Shown here piece after piece: positions 55,434 through 63,924 of a DNA stretch of 64,000 nt (the stretch's first letter is position 1; the number at the start of each line of letters is the position of its first letter). The stretch is from Thalassospira sp. (GTDB lineage: Bacteria > Pseudomonadota > Alphaproteobacteria > Rhodospirillales > Thalassospiraceae), in the NCBI RefSeq assembly GCF_030690045.1, contig NZ_JAUYHK010000011.1:682001-746000 (forward strand), read 5' to 3'. The notes under the pieces were generated by a model. That model did not search any database. It had not been told where the DNA came from and saw only the letters and a program-made list of their open reading frames with translations. Made by a program: the position numbers and the translations under genes.

Positions 55434-57218
55434 ATGGCATTTCTTGAAATTTCCGGCCTGTCAAAACATTATGGCGACGGCGTACGGCGCACCGATGTCC
55501 TGTCCGATATCAATCTGAAAGTCGAGGAAGGCGAATTCATCGCCATTGTCGGTTTTTCCGGATCAGGCAAAACCACCCTGATTTCCGCCCTTGCCGGGCT
55601 GATTGCCCCCGACCGGGGCGGCGTCATCTTCAAGGGCAAGGAAATCAGCGGCCCCGGCCCGGAACGCGGCGTGGTGTTTCAATCCTATTCGCTGATGCCC
55701 TGGCTGTCGGTTTTCGGCAATGTGTCATTGGCCATCGATAGTGTTTTCAAGGCCAAACCGAAATCCGAACGCGCCGCGATTGCCGAAAAATACATCAATA
55801 TGGTCGGGCTGTCACATGCCCGCGACCGCAAACCTGCCGAACTTTCGGGTGGGATGCGCCAACGGGTGGCGGTCGCCCGTGCCCTTGCGATGCAACCCGA
55901 AGTCCTGCTGATGGATGAGCCATTATCCGCCCTTGATGCCCTGACCCGCGCCAAATTGCAGGATGAATTTGCCGCCATTTGCGGGCAGGAGAAAAAGACC
56001 ATCATCCTGATCACCAATGATGTGGACGAGGCCATCCTGCTGGCAGATCGCATTATTCCGCTCAAACCCGGCCCCAATGCCACACTGGGCCCAGAATTCA
56101 GGGTGACATTGCCCCGCCCGCGGGATCGGGCCGATATGAATAGCGACCCCGAATTCATCCGCCTGCGTGCCGCCGTGACCGATTATCTGATGACCATCGG
56201 TGCCGAACGCGGGGCGGAAACCGACCGAGACATCATCCTGCCCGATATTGTGCCGATCACTAAAAAAACCGGCTCTACTACCACCATCGGCAATGCACCG
56301 CCTGCGGCAATCCTTGCCGCCGGGGCATCGCACAAGGATGCCGGTTTTCTGGAATTCAAAAATCTCAGCAAGGTTTACCCGACCCCCAAGGGACCGCTGA
56401 CCGTGGTGGACGGGTTCGATCTTTCCATGAACAAAGGCGAATTCATCACCCTGATCGGTCATTCCGGCTGCGGCAAATCAACTGTTTTGTCGATGGTGTC
56501 GGGCCTGAACAATATCAGCGACGGCGCGATCATCCTTGATGGCACTACCATCACCAAAGCCGGGCCGGACAAGGCCGTGGTATTTCAGGCCCCGTCATTG
56601 CTGCCGTGGTTGACGGCCTATGACAATGTGGCACTGGGGGTCGATCAGGTTTATCCGCACGCCACCCGGCAGGAACGCAAGGATGTCGTCGAATATTACC
56701 TGTCGCGGGTCGGGTTGGCGGATTCCATGCACAAACAGGCCGCCGATCTGTCGAACGGCATGAAACAGCGGGTTGGCATTGCCCGCGCCTTTGCCCTGTC
56801 GCCAAAATTGCTGCTGCTCGACGAACCGTTTGGCATGCTGGATTCCCTGACACGCTGGGAATTGCAGGATGTGTTGATGGATGTCTGGAAACGCACCCGG
56901 GTCACCGCGATTTGCGTCACCCATGATGTGGACGAGGCAATCCTGCTGGCCGACCGGGTGGTGATGATGTCGAATGGCCCCAATGCCCGCATCGGCAATA
57001 TCATGGAGGTCGATCTGCCCCGGCCCCGGTCGCGCAAGGCGTTACTGGATCATCCCGATTATTACGCTTACCGCGAAGAACTTCTGGAATTCCTCGAAGC
57101 CTATGAAGGCGGGGCGCATCCCGATGAACATCTGTTGCAAAGCATCAAACAAAAACGCGCATCACGCATGCAGCGACAGGAAACCGCCCCGCCGCGCCTG
57201 ATGGCGGTCGCCGAATAA
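55434..57218 (+). CDS. Nitrate ABC transporter ATPase, two NBDs fused (NrtC-NrtD equivalent)
   Basis: A 594-residue fusion. NBD1 (about 1-270): Walker [10 protein letters not shown], signature [15 protein letters not shown], Walker [13 protein letters not shown]-loop ITNDVDEA (Asn for His). NBD2 (about 300-594): Walker [10 protein letters not shown], signature [15 protein letters not shown], Walker [13 protein letters not shown]-loop VTHDVDEA. In cyanobacteria NrtC and NrtD are separate and NrtC carries a regulatory NrtA-like domain; here that domain is absent. The two composite ATP sites are unequal (see findings). Confidence 0.92.
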   Translation: MAFLEISGLSKHYGDGVRRTDVLSDINLKVEEGEFIAIVGFSGSGKTTLISALAGLIAPDRGGVIFKGKEISGPGPERGVVFQSYSLMPWLSVFGNVSLAIDSVFKAKPKSERAAIAEKYINMVGLSHARDRKPAELSGGMRQRVAVARALAMQPEVLLMDEPLSALDALTRAKLQDEFAAICGQEKKTIILITNDVDEAILLADRIIPLKPGPNATLGPEFRVTLPRPRDRADMNSDPEFIRLRAAVTDYLMTIGAERGAETDRDIILPDIVPITKKTGSTTTIGNAPPAAILAAGASHKDAGFLEFKNLSKVYPTPKGPLTVVDGFDLSMNKGEFITLIGHSGCGKSTVLSMVSGLNNISDGAIILDGTTITKAGPDKAVVFQAPSLLPWLTAYDNVALGVDQVYPHATRQERKDVVEYYLSRVGLADSMHKQAADLSNGMKQRVGIARAFALSPKLLLLDEPFGMLDSLTRWELQDVLMDVWKRTRVTAICVTHDVDEAILLADRVVMMSNGPNARIGNIMEVDLPRPRSRKALLDHPDYYAYREELLEFLEAYEGGAHPDEHLLQSIKQKRASRMQRQETAPPRLMAVAE

Positions 57219-57234
57219 AATACACATTACCCCG

Positions 57235-57268
57235 CATAAGCCGGTCCTTCTGACCGGCTTATGCTTTG
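57235..57268 (+). terminator. Terminator of the nitrate ABC operon
   Basis: GCATAAGCCGGTC (57235-57247) and GACCGGCTTATGC (57253-57265) form a perfect 13-bp stem with a 5-base loop, followed by TTTGG. Confidence 0.8.
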
Positions 57269-57398
57269 GTCGAATTTATCATCAGACAATTGACAAAATG
57301 AACGTCGTTTAGTAAGGATCATTAACACCATTTTCAGTGGATAATTATCCCCAACCCATATTCCGCCTGTATATCTTAGGGACCGGTAACCGCATAGA

Positions 57399-59147
57399 AT
57401 GTCCAAAACCCGCTCGTCTTCGCCGCGCAAACCGGTCTGGCCCCTTTTTGTGCCCAAACTGGTCACCACTTTCCGCGAAGGCTATGGCCTGACGGCCTTG
57501 CGTCATGACATTTTTGCCGGGCTGACGGTGGCGATTGTCGCCCTTCCTTTGGCGATGGCGCTGGCAATTGCCAGCGGCACCACACCCGACAAGGGCCTGA
57601 TCACCGCAATTATTGCCGGTTTCCTGATTTCCGCCTTGGGCGGCAGCCGCTTTCAAATCGGCGGGCCGACCGGGGCCTTTGTTGTCGTGGTGTTTAACAT
57701 CATCACCCAATATGGCTATGACGGCCTGATCATCGCCACCCTGATGGCGGGATTCATGTTGCTGATTGCCGGGTTTGCCCGGCTGGGCACCTGGATCAAA
57801 TACATCCCCGAACCGGTGGTGACCGGTTTTACATCGGGCATCGCCGTCATCATTTTCACCAGCCAGATCAAGGATATGTTCGGGTTGAGCATGGCCGAAC
57901 TGCCCGCCGAATTCATCGCAAAAATCACCGCCCTGTGGCAGGCCCGCGATACGGTCGATATCGTCAATCTGACCGTCGCCCTTTTGGCCCTTGGCGTGAT
58001 TGTTTTCCTGCGTCGCAAGGCCCCGAAATGGCCCAGTTTCCTGATTGCGGTTGGCGGGGCATCGCTGGCCGTCGCCCTGATGAATTTGCCGATTGATACC
58101 ATCGGGTCACGCTTTGGCGGCATTTCGGCCAGTCTGGCACTACCAGATTTGCCGGTGATCACACTGGCCCGCCTGACCGAACTGATGCCCAGCGCCTTTA
58201 CCATTGCCTTTCTGGCCGGGGTTGAAAGCCTGTTATCGGCAATGGTCGCCGATGGCATGACCGGGCGTCGCCACCGTTCCAATTGCGAACTGGTGGCCCA
58301 AGGGGTTGCCAATATTGCATCGGGCCTGTTTGGCGGCCTGCCTGCCACCGGGGCCATTGCGCGCACCGCCACCAATATCCGCGCCGGAGCAAGGTCGCCG
58401 GTCGCCGGGATGCTGCATGCGGTTTTCCTGCTGGCTTTCATGCTGGTTCTGGCCCCGCTGGCCAATTATGTGCCGCTGGCCGCCCTTGCCGCCGTTCTGA
58501 TGGTCGTCGCCTGGAATATGAGCGAAATCGACCGTTTCAAACGCCTGCTAAGCGGCCCCTTGGGCGACCGGGTTGTCCTGATCCTGACATTCGGCCTGAC
58601 GGTAATGGTGGATTTGACGGTGGCAATCCAGACCGGGGTGGTTCTGGCCGCCGTTCTGTTCATGCACCGCATGTCTGAAAGTGTCACCATTACCCAATCT
58701 GGCACCCATAACGGCAATGGCCTGATTTCGCAGGATCAACCCGATCAGATGGCAACCCCGGCCGCCCCGGTCAGCCAGCGTAACCACGAATCCGACATCG
58801 CCCGTTATCGTGACAGCCTGCCTGACAATGTTGAAATATACCGCTTGAATGGCCCGCTGTTTTTTGGTGTCGCCAACCGCCTGACCGATGTGATCGACAG
58901 CATCGCCGGATATCCGCGCGACTTTATCCTGTGCATGGATGATGTGCCGATGATTGACGCCACCGGCGCATCGCGGATCGAACATTTCATCGCCACCTGT
59001 CAGAAACACGGCACCCGCCTGTTCCTTAGCGGCCTGCGCGACCGGCCCCGCCGGGTACTGGAAGACATGGATATCCTGACCCATCCGCAATTGTTATGTG
59101 TACCCGATATCGATGCCGCCCTGGCCGAAATCGCCAAAACCGCGTAA
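57399..59147 (+). CDS. SulP-family anion transporter with STAS domain
   Basis: A 582-residue inner-membrane transporter. About 11-13 hydrophobic segments begin at DIFAGLTVAIVALPLAMALAIASG (in part, DIFAGLTVAIVALPLA, about residue 37) with the SulP signature RFQIGGPTGAFVVVV. GxSR-type GLPATGAIARTATNI lies at about 310, and a C-terminal STAS domain at about 470-575 (PLFFGVANRL, LCMDDVPMIDATGASRIEHF). Family members move sulfate, bicarbonate or other anions. Its position between nrt genes and nasST might mean nitrate, nitrite or bicarbonate, but the family does not decide it. Own promoter likely, as a terminator precedes it. Confidence 0.9.
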   Translation: MSKTRSSSPRKPVWPLFVPKLVTTFREGYGLTALRHDIFAGLTVAIVALPLAMALAIASGTTPDKGLITAIIAGFLISALGGSRFQIGGPTGAFVVVVFNIITQYGYDGLIIATLMAGFMLLIAGFARLGTWIKYIPEPVVTGFTSGIAVIIFTSQIKDMFGLSMAELPAEFIAKITALWQARDTVDIVNLTVALLALGVIVFLRRKAPKWPSFLIAVGGASLAVALMNLPIDTIGSRFGGISASLALPDLPVITLARLTELMPSAFTIAFLAGVESLLSAMVADGMTGRRHRSNCELVAQGVANIASGLFGGLPATGAIARTATNIRAGARSPVAGMLHAVFLLAFMLVLAPLANYVPLAALAAVLMVVAWNMSEIDRFKRLLSGPLGDRVVLILTFGLTVMVDLTVAIQTGVVLAAVLFMHRMSESVTITQSGTHNGNGLISQDQPDQMATPAAPVSQRNHESDIARYRDSLPDNVEIYRLNGPLFFGVANRLTDVIDSIAGYPRDFILCMDDVPMIDATGASRIEHFIATCQKHGTRLFLSGLRDRPRRVLEDMDILTHPQLLCVPDIDAALAEIAKTA

Positions 59148-59249
59148 TTTTGGCAATTGGTCCCATGATCTGATGCAAACTGGCCCTTCGCCGGGCGATC
59201 CAATCCGGCGATAAGCACCTGTGTTGAAATTCCATTTTCAGGGGGCCTG

Positions 59250-59960
59250 ATGACGATCCGCACAAATCCTTATGACCAGCCGATTGGCCTTGCCGTTCCC
59301 GATTGGCAGGGTTGCAACATGCCGCCCCGCATCGCCATGACCGGGCGTCATTGCATTGTCGAACCCATTGACGCTGAAAAACATGCGCGGCAATTGTTTG
59401 ATGCTAATCTCGCCGCCCTTGATGATCGTCGGTTCACCTATCTCAGCACCGATGCCTTTGACGATTTCACCACCTATCGCACATGGCTGGTCGGAATGGC
59501 CGCCCAAAATGACCCGATGTTGCATGCGATTCTGGATCGGGCCAGCAACACCGCCCTTGGCGTCGCGGCCTTTATGCGCATTGATGCCCCGATGGGCGTG
59601 GTCGAAGTTGGCCATATCAATTATGCGCCCGCCCTCGCCCAAACCATCGCCGGGACCGAGGCGATGTATCTGATGATGAAACGTGCCTTTGATGAATTGG
59701 GCTATCGCCGCTATGAATGGAAATGCGACAGCCTGAACGAACCGTCCCGTGCCGCCGCCGCCCGTTACGGGTTTCGGTTTGAAGGCATTTTTCGCAATGC
59801 GCTGGTCTATAAAGGCCGTAACCGCGATACCGCGTGGTTTTCCATCATTGATACTGAATGGCCCGGCATCAAACAGGCTTTTGAAACCTGGTTGTCGCCC
59901 GACAATTTCGATGAAAACGGCCAGCAACGCCAAAGCCTTGCCGCCTTGCGCACTGTCTGA
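59250..59960 (+). CDS. GNAT-family N-acetyltransferase (RimJ/RimL-like)
   Basis: A 236-residue acetyltransferase. The C-terminal half contains the GNAT core: VEVGHINYAPALAQTIAGTEAMYLMM (beta 4 and the acetyl-CoA helix region, cited partly), RRYEWKCDSLNEPSRAAAARYGFRFEGIFR (cited partly as NEPSRAAAARYGFRFEG), typical of RimJ/RimL proteins. An N-terminal segment of about 30 residues precedes the domain. Substrate unknown. It converges with nasS 21 bp downstream. Confidence 0.85.
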   Translation: MTIRTNPYDQPIGLAVPDWQGCNMPPRIAMTGRHCIVEPIDAEKHARQLFDANLAALDDRRFTYLSTDAFDDFTTYRTWLVGMAAQNDPMLHAILDRASNTALGVAAFMRIDAPMGVVEVGHINYAPALAQTIAGTEAMYLMMKRAFDELGYRRYEWKCDSLNEPSRAAAARYGFRFEGIFRNALVYKGRNRDTAWFSIIDTEWPGIKQAFETWLSPDNFDENGQQRQSLAALRTV

Positions 59961-59981
59961 TGTCTCCTCTCCCGGATGGGA

Positions 59982-61166
59982 TCAGTCGATCACATCCGGG
60001 GTGAAAATGCTGTTATCCAAAAACCCGTCCGGTCCGACCAACGCCCGGTCCGGCGCATCTCGCAATCCCTCAATCCGCCAGTCTTCTCGCGGCAGGGCAA
60101 CATCCATGCCCGCCACCGCCGTCCGGTACAGATCGGGGCGATAAACCCGTTTGACCATTTCCGCCATATTGATATCCAGCGGCGCCTGTCCCCAACGCTG
60201 CATTTGCGATCCAACCCATTGCCCCTGCGACAACCACGGGAAAGTGGCGGTATAGCGATAAAAAACATGGCGGTCCGGCACATCAATCACCTCGCCGCCC
60301 GGTCGCAAGACCGGCTGTCCGCCCAGTGACGCCTTTAAAATATCAAACGACGCCCCGACATGCCCCTCATCGGCCAACAATTGCGCCAGTTCCGTGCGGT
60401 TTTCCGCCTGATCAGCCCATTCAGCGGCCCGCACCAACGCCCGCACCAGCGACGATACCGTATCGGGGTTCGATATTGCCCAGTCTTCGCGCACACCCAA
60501 AACCTTTTCCGGGCTGCGCGGCCAGATATCGTCTTTCAGGGCGACAATCACCCCGTCGCCATGAAATACAGCACGCAAATTCCACGGTTCACCGACGCAA
60601 TACCCGTCCACCCAGCCATTGCGCAGACTGTCAAACATCCGGGGAGGGGCAATCACCCCGATATTGATATCCTGATCCGGGTCAATCCCGGCCGCCGCCA
60701 GCCAGTATCGCAATTCGTAATTATGGCTGGAAAACGGAAACACCGTTGCAAAGGACATCACCGGGCGTCCGTGCGCCCGGTCATCCTCGATCACTTTTTT
60801 CAACGCCCGTGCGCTTAAACCGCGCGGTCCCTGCATGATCTGCGGGGCAAGTTCCAGCATGCGCTGATACAGGCGGGTGGACACGGTAATCGCATTCCCC
60901 CCCCGACCCAGCGCCATCGGCACCACCAGATTTTGCGCCGGCATCCCGCCCAGACCGATCCGCGCCGCCAGCGGAATCCCCGCCAGCATGTGCGCTGCAT
61001 CAAAAACGCCATAGGATAATTTGTCGCGGATCGCCGCCCATGACATTTCCCGGATCAGATGCAGATCAATATTTTCCGCAACATCAAACCCCTGCGCGTG
61101 GGCCACCACCGGCAGGGCACAATCAACCAGCGGCACAAAACCAAGACGGACAATTTTGCGTGTCAT
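59982..61166 (-). CDS. nasS: Cytoplasmic nitrate sensor NasS
   Basis: A 394-residue NrtA/CmpA-like protein. It lacks any signal peptide (begins MTRKIVRLGFVPLVDCA) but keeps the nitrate-binding pattern of Nrt[35 protein letters not shown] and GYCVGEPWNL. In known systems NasS sequesters NasT without nitrate and releases it when nitrate binds. It is two bases downstream of nasT, so the two are made together. Confidence 0.92.
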   Translation of the reverse strand: MTRKIVRLGFVPLVDCALPVVAHAQGFDVAENIDLHLIREMSWAAIRDKLSYGVFDAAHMLAGIPLAARIGLGGMPAQNLVVPMALGRGGNAITVSTRLYQRMLELAPQIMQGPRGLSARALKKVIEDDRAHGRPVMSFATVFPFSSHNYELRYWLAAAGIDPDQDINIGVIAPPRMFDSLRNGWVDGYCVGEPWNLRAVFHGDGVIVALKDDIWPRSPEKVLGVREDWAISNPDTVSSLVRALVRAAEWADQAENRTELAQLLADEGHVGASFDILKASLGGQPVLRPGGEVIDVPDRHVFYRYTATFPWLSQGQWVGSQMQRWGQAPLDINMAEMVKRVYRPDLYRTAVAGMDVALPREDWRIEGLRDAPDRALVGPDGFLDNSIFTPDVID

Positions 61167-61168
61167 GC

Positions 61169-61756
61169 TTAGAACTCCAACTGAAAAGCCGTGATCACGC
61201 TTTGCGCGATATCGTAAATTTTGCGGTTATGCTTCATGGCGTTCTTGCGCAAAAGCGCATAGGCCTCCTCCTCGCTCAGACCTTTTTGCTGCATCAGGAT
61301 ACCCTTGGCCCGCTCGATCAGCTTGCGTTCGCCCAGTTTGGCCTGTGCCTCGTCGCGTTCGCGGCGCAACTGGTCAAAGGCATTGAAACGGGAAATCGCC
61401 ATTTCGACAATCGGACGAATACGATCCTGCCGCAAACCATCCACGACATAGGCACTGACCCCGGCCTCCACCGATGCCGTGATCATCGAACTGTCGCTTT
61501 GCCCGACGAACATGGCAATCGGGCGTTTGATGGCACGCGACACCTGAAACATCTGTTCCAGCGTGTCGCGGTCCGGGTTTTCAAGGTCAATAATGATTAC
61601 ATCCGGGGCAAGGGCTTGCACCCGTTCCACCAGATTATACGATGTGCCGATCCGGCTGACCCTTGTATAGCCACCTTCGGCAAGGCCGCGTTCGACAATG
61701 GCCGCGCGGTCGGTATCCTCGTCGATTACCAGAATGCTGAATTCTTCAAGTTTCAT
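61169..61756 (-). CDS. nasT: ANTAR-domain transcription antiterminator NasT
   Basis: A 195-residue protein with an N-terminal receiver-like domain (LVIDEDTDRA at about 9-18; VIIIDLENPDRDT with the usual Asp at about 57) and a C-terminal ANTAR domain (KLIERAKGILMQQKGLSEEEAYALLRKNAM in part: AKGILMQQKGLSEEEAYALL, about 145-165, then IYDIAQSVI). ANTAR proteins bind paired hexaloop hairpins in leader RNA and prevent termination. Three such leaders lie in this window. AGGA precedes the ATG. Confidence 0.93.
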   Translation of the reverse strand: MKLEEFSILVIDEDTDRAAIVERGLAEGGYTRVSRIGTSYNLVERVQALAPDVIIIDLENPDRDTLEQMFQVSRAIKRPIAMFVGQSDSSMITASVEAGVSAYVVDGLRQDRIRPIVEMAISRFNAFDQLRRERDEAQAKLGERKLIERAKGILMQQKGLSEEEAYALLRKNAMKHNRKIYDIAQSVITAFQLEF

Positions 61757-61874
61757 TCAATCCTGCCACGATCCCTGATCATGATCTTTCTCTCTCTTTG
61801 TTATTATCCCGCTTTTATCAGCGGTATGGCGGCGCATGATACAGGGGCGATATGCCCTGCCGGATCAGTCAATT

Positions 61875-63230
61875 TCATTCTGCGGCAATCGGGCTGGCAT
61901 ATCCATGCCGGTCCCGTTCGGCCTGTTCAAACCGCGCCTTTTCCGCCGCAATGGTTTCGGGCGAAAACCGCACGACAAGGGCAGCAAAGGAACACAACAC
62001 CACCGCCCCGCCCAGATACATCAGGCCTTGCTGATAGCTGAGGCTTTCGGATGCAAACAAAAACCCGGCGGCCACCGCCCCGGCATTGCCGCCGGCTCCG
62101 ACAATCCCGGCAACCGCCCCCAATGCCTTGCGATTGACAAACGGCACAATGCCAAAGGTGGCCCCTTCGGACATCTGCACAAACAGCGAAAACACAATCA
62201 TCATCACTACCGCAATCAGCAGGGCGTCCATTTGTGAAAACGCGATCAGCGCGATGCCTTCGACAAACATCGCAAAAAACAGGAACCGTACCCGGCCCGA
62301 CAATCCGCTTTTGGCGGCAAAGCGGTCGGAAAACACCCCGCCCAGAGTCCGGGCGAAAATATTCATCAATCCGAACAACCCGGCAATCAGCCCTGCGGTT
62401 TGCAGGCTTAACTCAAACCGGTCAAAGAAATAAATCGCCGCGATATTGTTGATCGTCAGTTCCACCCCGAAACAGGCACCATACACCACAAACAGCGCCC
62501 AGACCCGGACATCGCGCATCGCCGCCAACATACCCTTGCGCGCCCCGGCATGGTCGTCTTCGGGTTTAAGGGCACCGCCTTTGCGCATGTCGCCAAAATT
62601 GCCATCCGGGCAATCGGTGGTGAATTTCCAGTACAATACCGCCATCGCCAGCATCATAACGCCCGGCACAATCATCGCCAGACGCCACCCCATGGCCTCT
62701 GTCACGCCAAATCCAAGAATCACGGCCAGAATGGCGGGCATCGCCATTTGCGTAACCCCGCCGCCCAGATTCCCCCAACCCGCCGTCGTGGCATTGGCCG
62801 TTCCGACCACATTGGGCGCAAACATCATCGAGGCATGATATTGCGTAATCACAAAAGACGCGCCAATCGCCCCAATCGCCAGACGGGCCAGCAAAAATGT
62901 TTCGTAACTGTCGGCAAGGCCGATCAGCATCACCGGCAAGGACCCAAAAACCAGCAAACCGGTATAGGTCTTGCGCGGGCCGATCCGGTCACATAACGGA
63001 CCGATCAAAAGCCGCACCAGAACGGTAATCGCCACCGAGGCAATAATGGTATTGCCGATATCGGCTTTGCTCAGGCCCAGATCCGCCCGCACCAGCGGCA
63101 TCAATGGCGCAATGCCAAACCATCCAAAAAAACACAGGAAAAATGCCATCCATGTCAGATGAAACGTCCGCATCTGAACCGTTTTCAGATTGAATAACGT
63201 GATGCGCGGTGCCTTGTTTCTGATTTCCAT
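61875..63230 (-). CDS. narK: NarK/NasA-type nitrate/nitrite MFS transporter
   Basis: A 451-residue major-facilitator protein with about 12 hydrophobic segments. NNP-family marks are FHLTWMAFFLCFFGWFGIAPLMPLVR (in part: WMAFFLCFFGWFGIAPLMP), the MFS loop GPLCDRIGPRK, nitrate signature GNLGGGVTQM (about residue 155) and the second GxGGN-type GAGGNAGAVAAGF (about 385). It would import nitrate or exchange nitrite, parallel to the ABC system. The ATG at 63230 is preceded by AAGGG at long spacing; a start at MRTFHL 19 codons later is possible. Confidence 0.9.
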   Translation of the reverse strand: MEIRNKAPRITLFNLKTVQMRTFHLTWMAFFLCFFGWFGIAPLMPLVRADLGLSKADIGNTIIASVAITVLVRLLIGPLCDRIGPRKTYTGLLVFGSLPVMLIGLADSYETFLLARLAIGAIGASFVITQYHASMMFAPNVVGTANATTAGWGNLGGGVTQMAMPAILAVILGFGVTEAMGWRLAMIVPGVMMLAMAVLYWKFTTDCPDGNFGDMRKGGALKPEDDHAGARKGMLAAMRDVRVWALFVVYGACFGVELTINNIAAIYFFDRFELSLQTAGLIAGLFGLMNIFARTLGGVFSDRFAAKSGLSGRVRFLFFAMFVEGIALIAFSQMDALLIAVVMMIVFSLFVQMSEGATFGIVPFVNRKALGAVAGIVGAGGNAGAVAAGFLFASESLSYQQGLMYLGGAVVLCSFAALVVRFSPETIAAEKARFEQAERDRHGYASPIAAE

Positions 63231-63251
63231 ACCAATGAAGCCCTTCGTTTG

Positions 63252-63274
63252 GGTCGCCTGACGGGGTGGCGACC
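63252..63274 (-). other. Stem-loop just upstream of narK
   Basis: GGTCGCC (63252-63258) and GGCGACC (63268-63274) form a perfect 7-bp stem with a 9-base loop about 20 bases before the narK start. No T-run follows on the minus strand. It could affect translation or be part of the leader switch. Confidence 0.4.
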
Positions 63275-63379
63275 GACGTTTGTGTCATGGGCCACGCGCT
63301 TCATCTTGAAAATCCGCTGGCGGCCTGCGAAACCCGACCCATGCGCACCGCAAAGGCGCACAAAATTCCGGATATCTGG

Positions 63380-63427
63380 TCGCCCGCCATTGGACGAAGA
63401 ACTGTGATTTCCCCGGCACTGGGGAAA
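63380..63427 (-). promoter_or_regulatory. Candidate ANTAR-target leader RNA of narK
   Basis: On the minus strand, hairpin P1 has 7-bp arms (63421-63427 with 63408-63414) and hexaloop AGTGCC; P2, ten bases later, has a 5-bp stem with one A-C mismatch (63392-63397 with 63380-63385) and hexaloop AATGGC. Both loops again have A1 and G4. No convincing U-tailed terminator was found between P2 and narK, so this is weaker than the other two. Confidence 0.5.
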
Positions 63428-63463
63428 TACCGCAAACATTGCGGCGATCACGCCATCAGATTT

Positions 63464-63478
63464 GCAAACGCCACGCCA
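63464..63478 (-). promoter_or_regulatory. Candidate sigma-54 promoter of narK
   Basis: On the minus strand TGGCGT (63478-63473), five bases, TTGC (63467-63464) followed by A. The -12 is perfect, the -24 has two mismatches to TGGCAC. The predicted start (near 63452) lies 25 bases before the candidate leader hairpins. Confidence 0.45.
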
Positions 63479-63583
63479 GTTTTGCCGCAGTGCAGAATTA
63501 TCTGTTCAGCCCGCTGTTTTGCCTGATGAATCTGCCAGACTTCCCGGCAAATGTCCGATCTGCCATCCCACATCACCCCGCAT

Positions 63584-63633
63584 TATGTTTATTTTTTAAT
63601 CATCACGCGCACCGTATGTTTGTTTTTTAATCA
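63584..63633. repeat. 19-bp direct repeat with TTTAATCA boxes in the narK-nirB control region
   Basis: TATGTTTRTTTTTTAATCA occurs at 63584-63602 and 63615-63633 (R is A, then G), period 31 bp. The second copy ends 96 bases before the nirB -24 element and the first starts about 117 bases beyond the candidate narK -24, so it could serve both genes. Confidence 0.6.
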
Positions 63634-63728
63634 CATCATAATTCGCCCAAAATCTGTGCAGTGCCAATTGGGGCGAAATTCTTTTCTATTCCAGCCGATT
63701 ACAGTTTTTTGCCAACCCATACCGGTTC

Positions 63729-63743
63729 TGGCACGCATCTTGT
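63729..63743 (+). promoter_or_regulatory. Sigma-54 promoter of nirB
   Basis: TGGCAC (63729-63734), five bases, TTGT (63740-63743) followed by A; one mismatch to the -24/-12 consensus. Transcription would start near 63755. Confidence 0.78.
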
Positions 63744-63779
63744 ATAGAAGGGGGCAGCGCAGACACAGATGTTTGCTGC

Positions 63780-63841
63780 GCCGGTCGAAGACCGGCTTAC
63801 ATACTGAATCCAATGTCGGGTTCACCGGATAATGACGTCCG
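63780..63841 (+). promoter_or_regulatory. ANTAR-target leader RNA of nirB
   Basis: An upstream stem GCCGGTC/GACCGGC (63780-63796) is followed by P1: GAATCC (63806-63811) with GGGTTC (63818-63823), hexaloop AATGTC; and P2: CGGAT (63826-63830) with GTCCG (63837-63841), hexaloop AATGAC. Both loops have A1 and G4. The 3' strand of P2 is also the start of the terminator arm, so the two folds exclude each other, as an antitermination switch requires. Confidence 0.82.
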
Positions 63842-63885
63842 TTGCAAGATCAGCTTTATCGCAGATCGGCATCGGGCGTTTTTTT
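63836..63885 (+). terminator. Leader terminator of nirB
   Basis: Arm 63836-63851 (CGTCCGTTGCAAGATC) pairs with 63864-63878 (GATCGGCATCGGGCG) with two internal mismatches/bulges; a run of seven T (63879-63885) follows. It ends 39 bases before nirB. Confidence 0.75.
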
Positions 63886-63924
63886 ATTGCAAATTCGCTT
63901 CCCGCGACATGGAGCCAGAGACAG

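Noticed and set aside
61790-61815. CCGCT/AGCGG hairpin between narK and nasT as terminator
   Set aside because: Only a 5-bp stem without a U-tract on the minus strand; it gives no basis for separating or joining the two transcripts.
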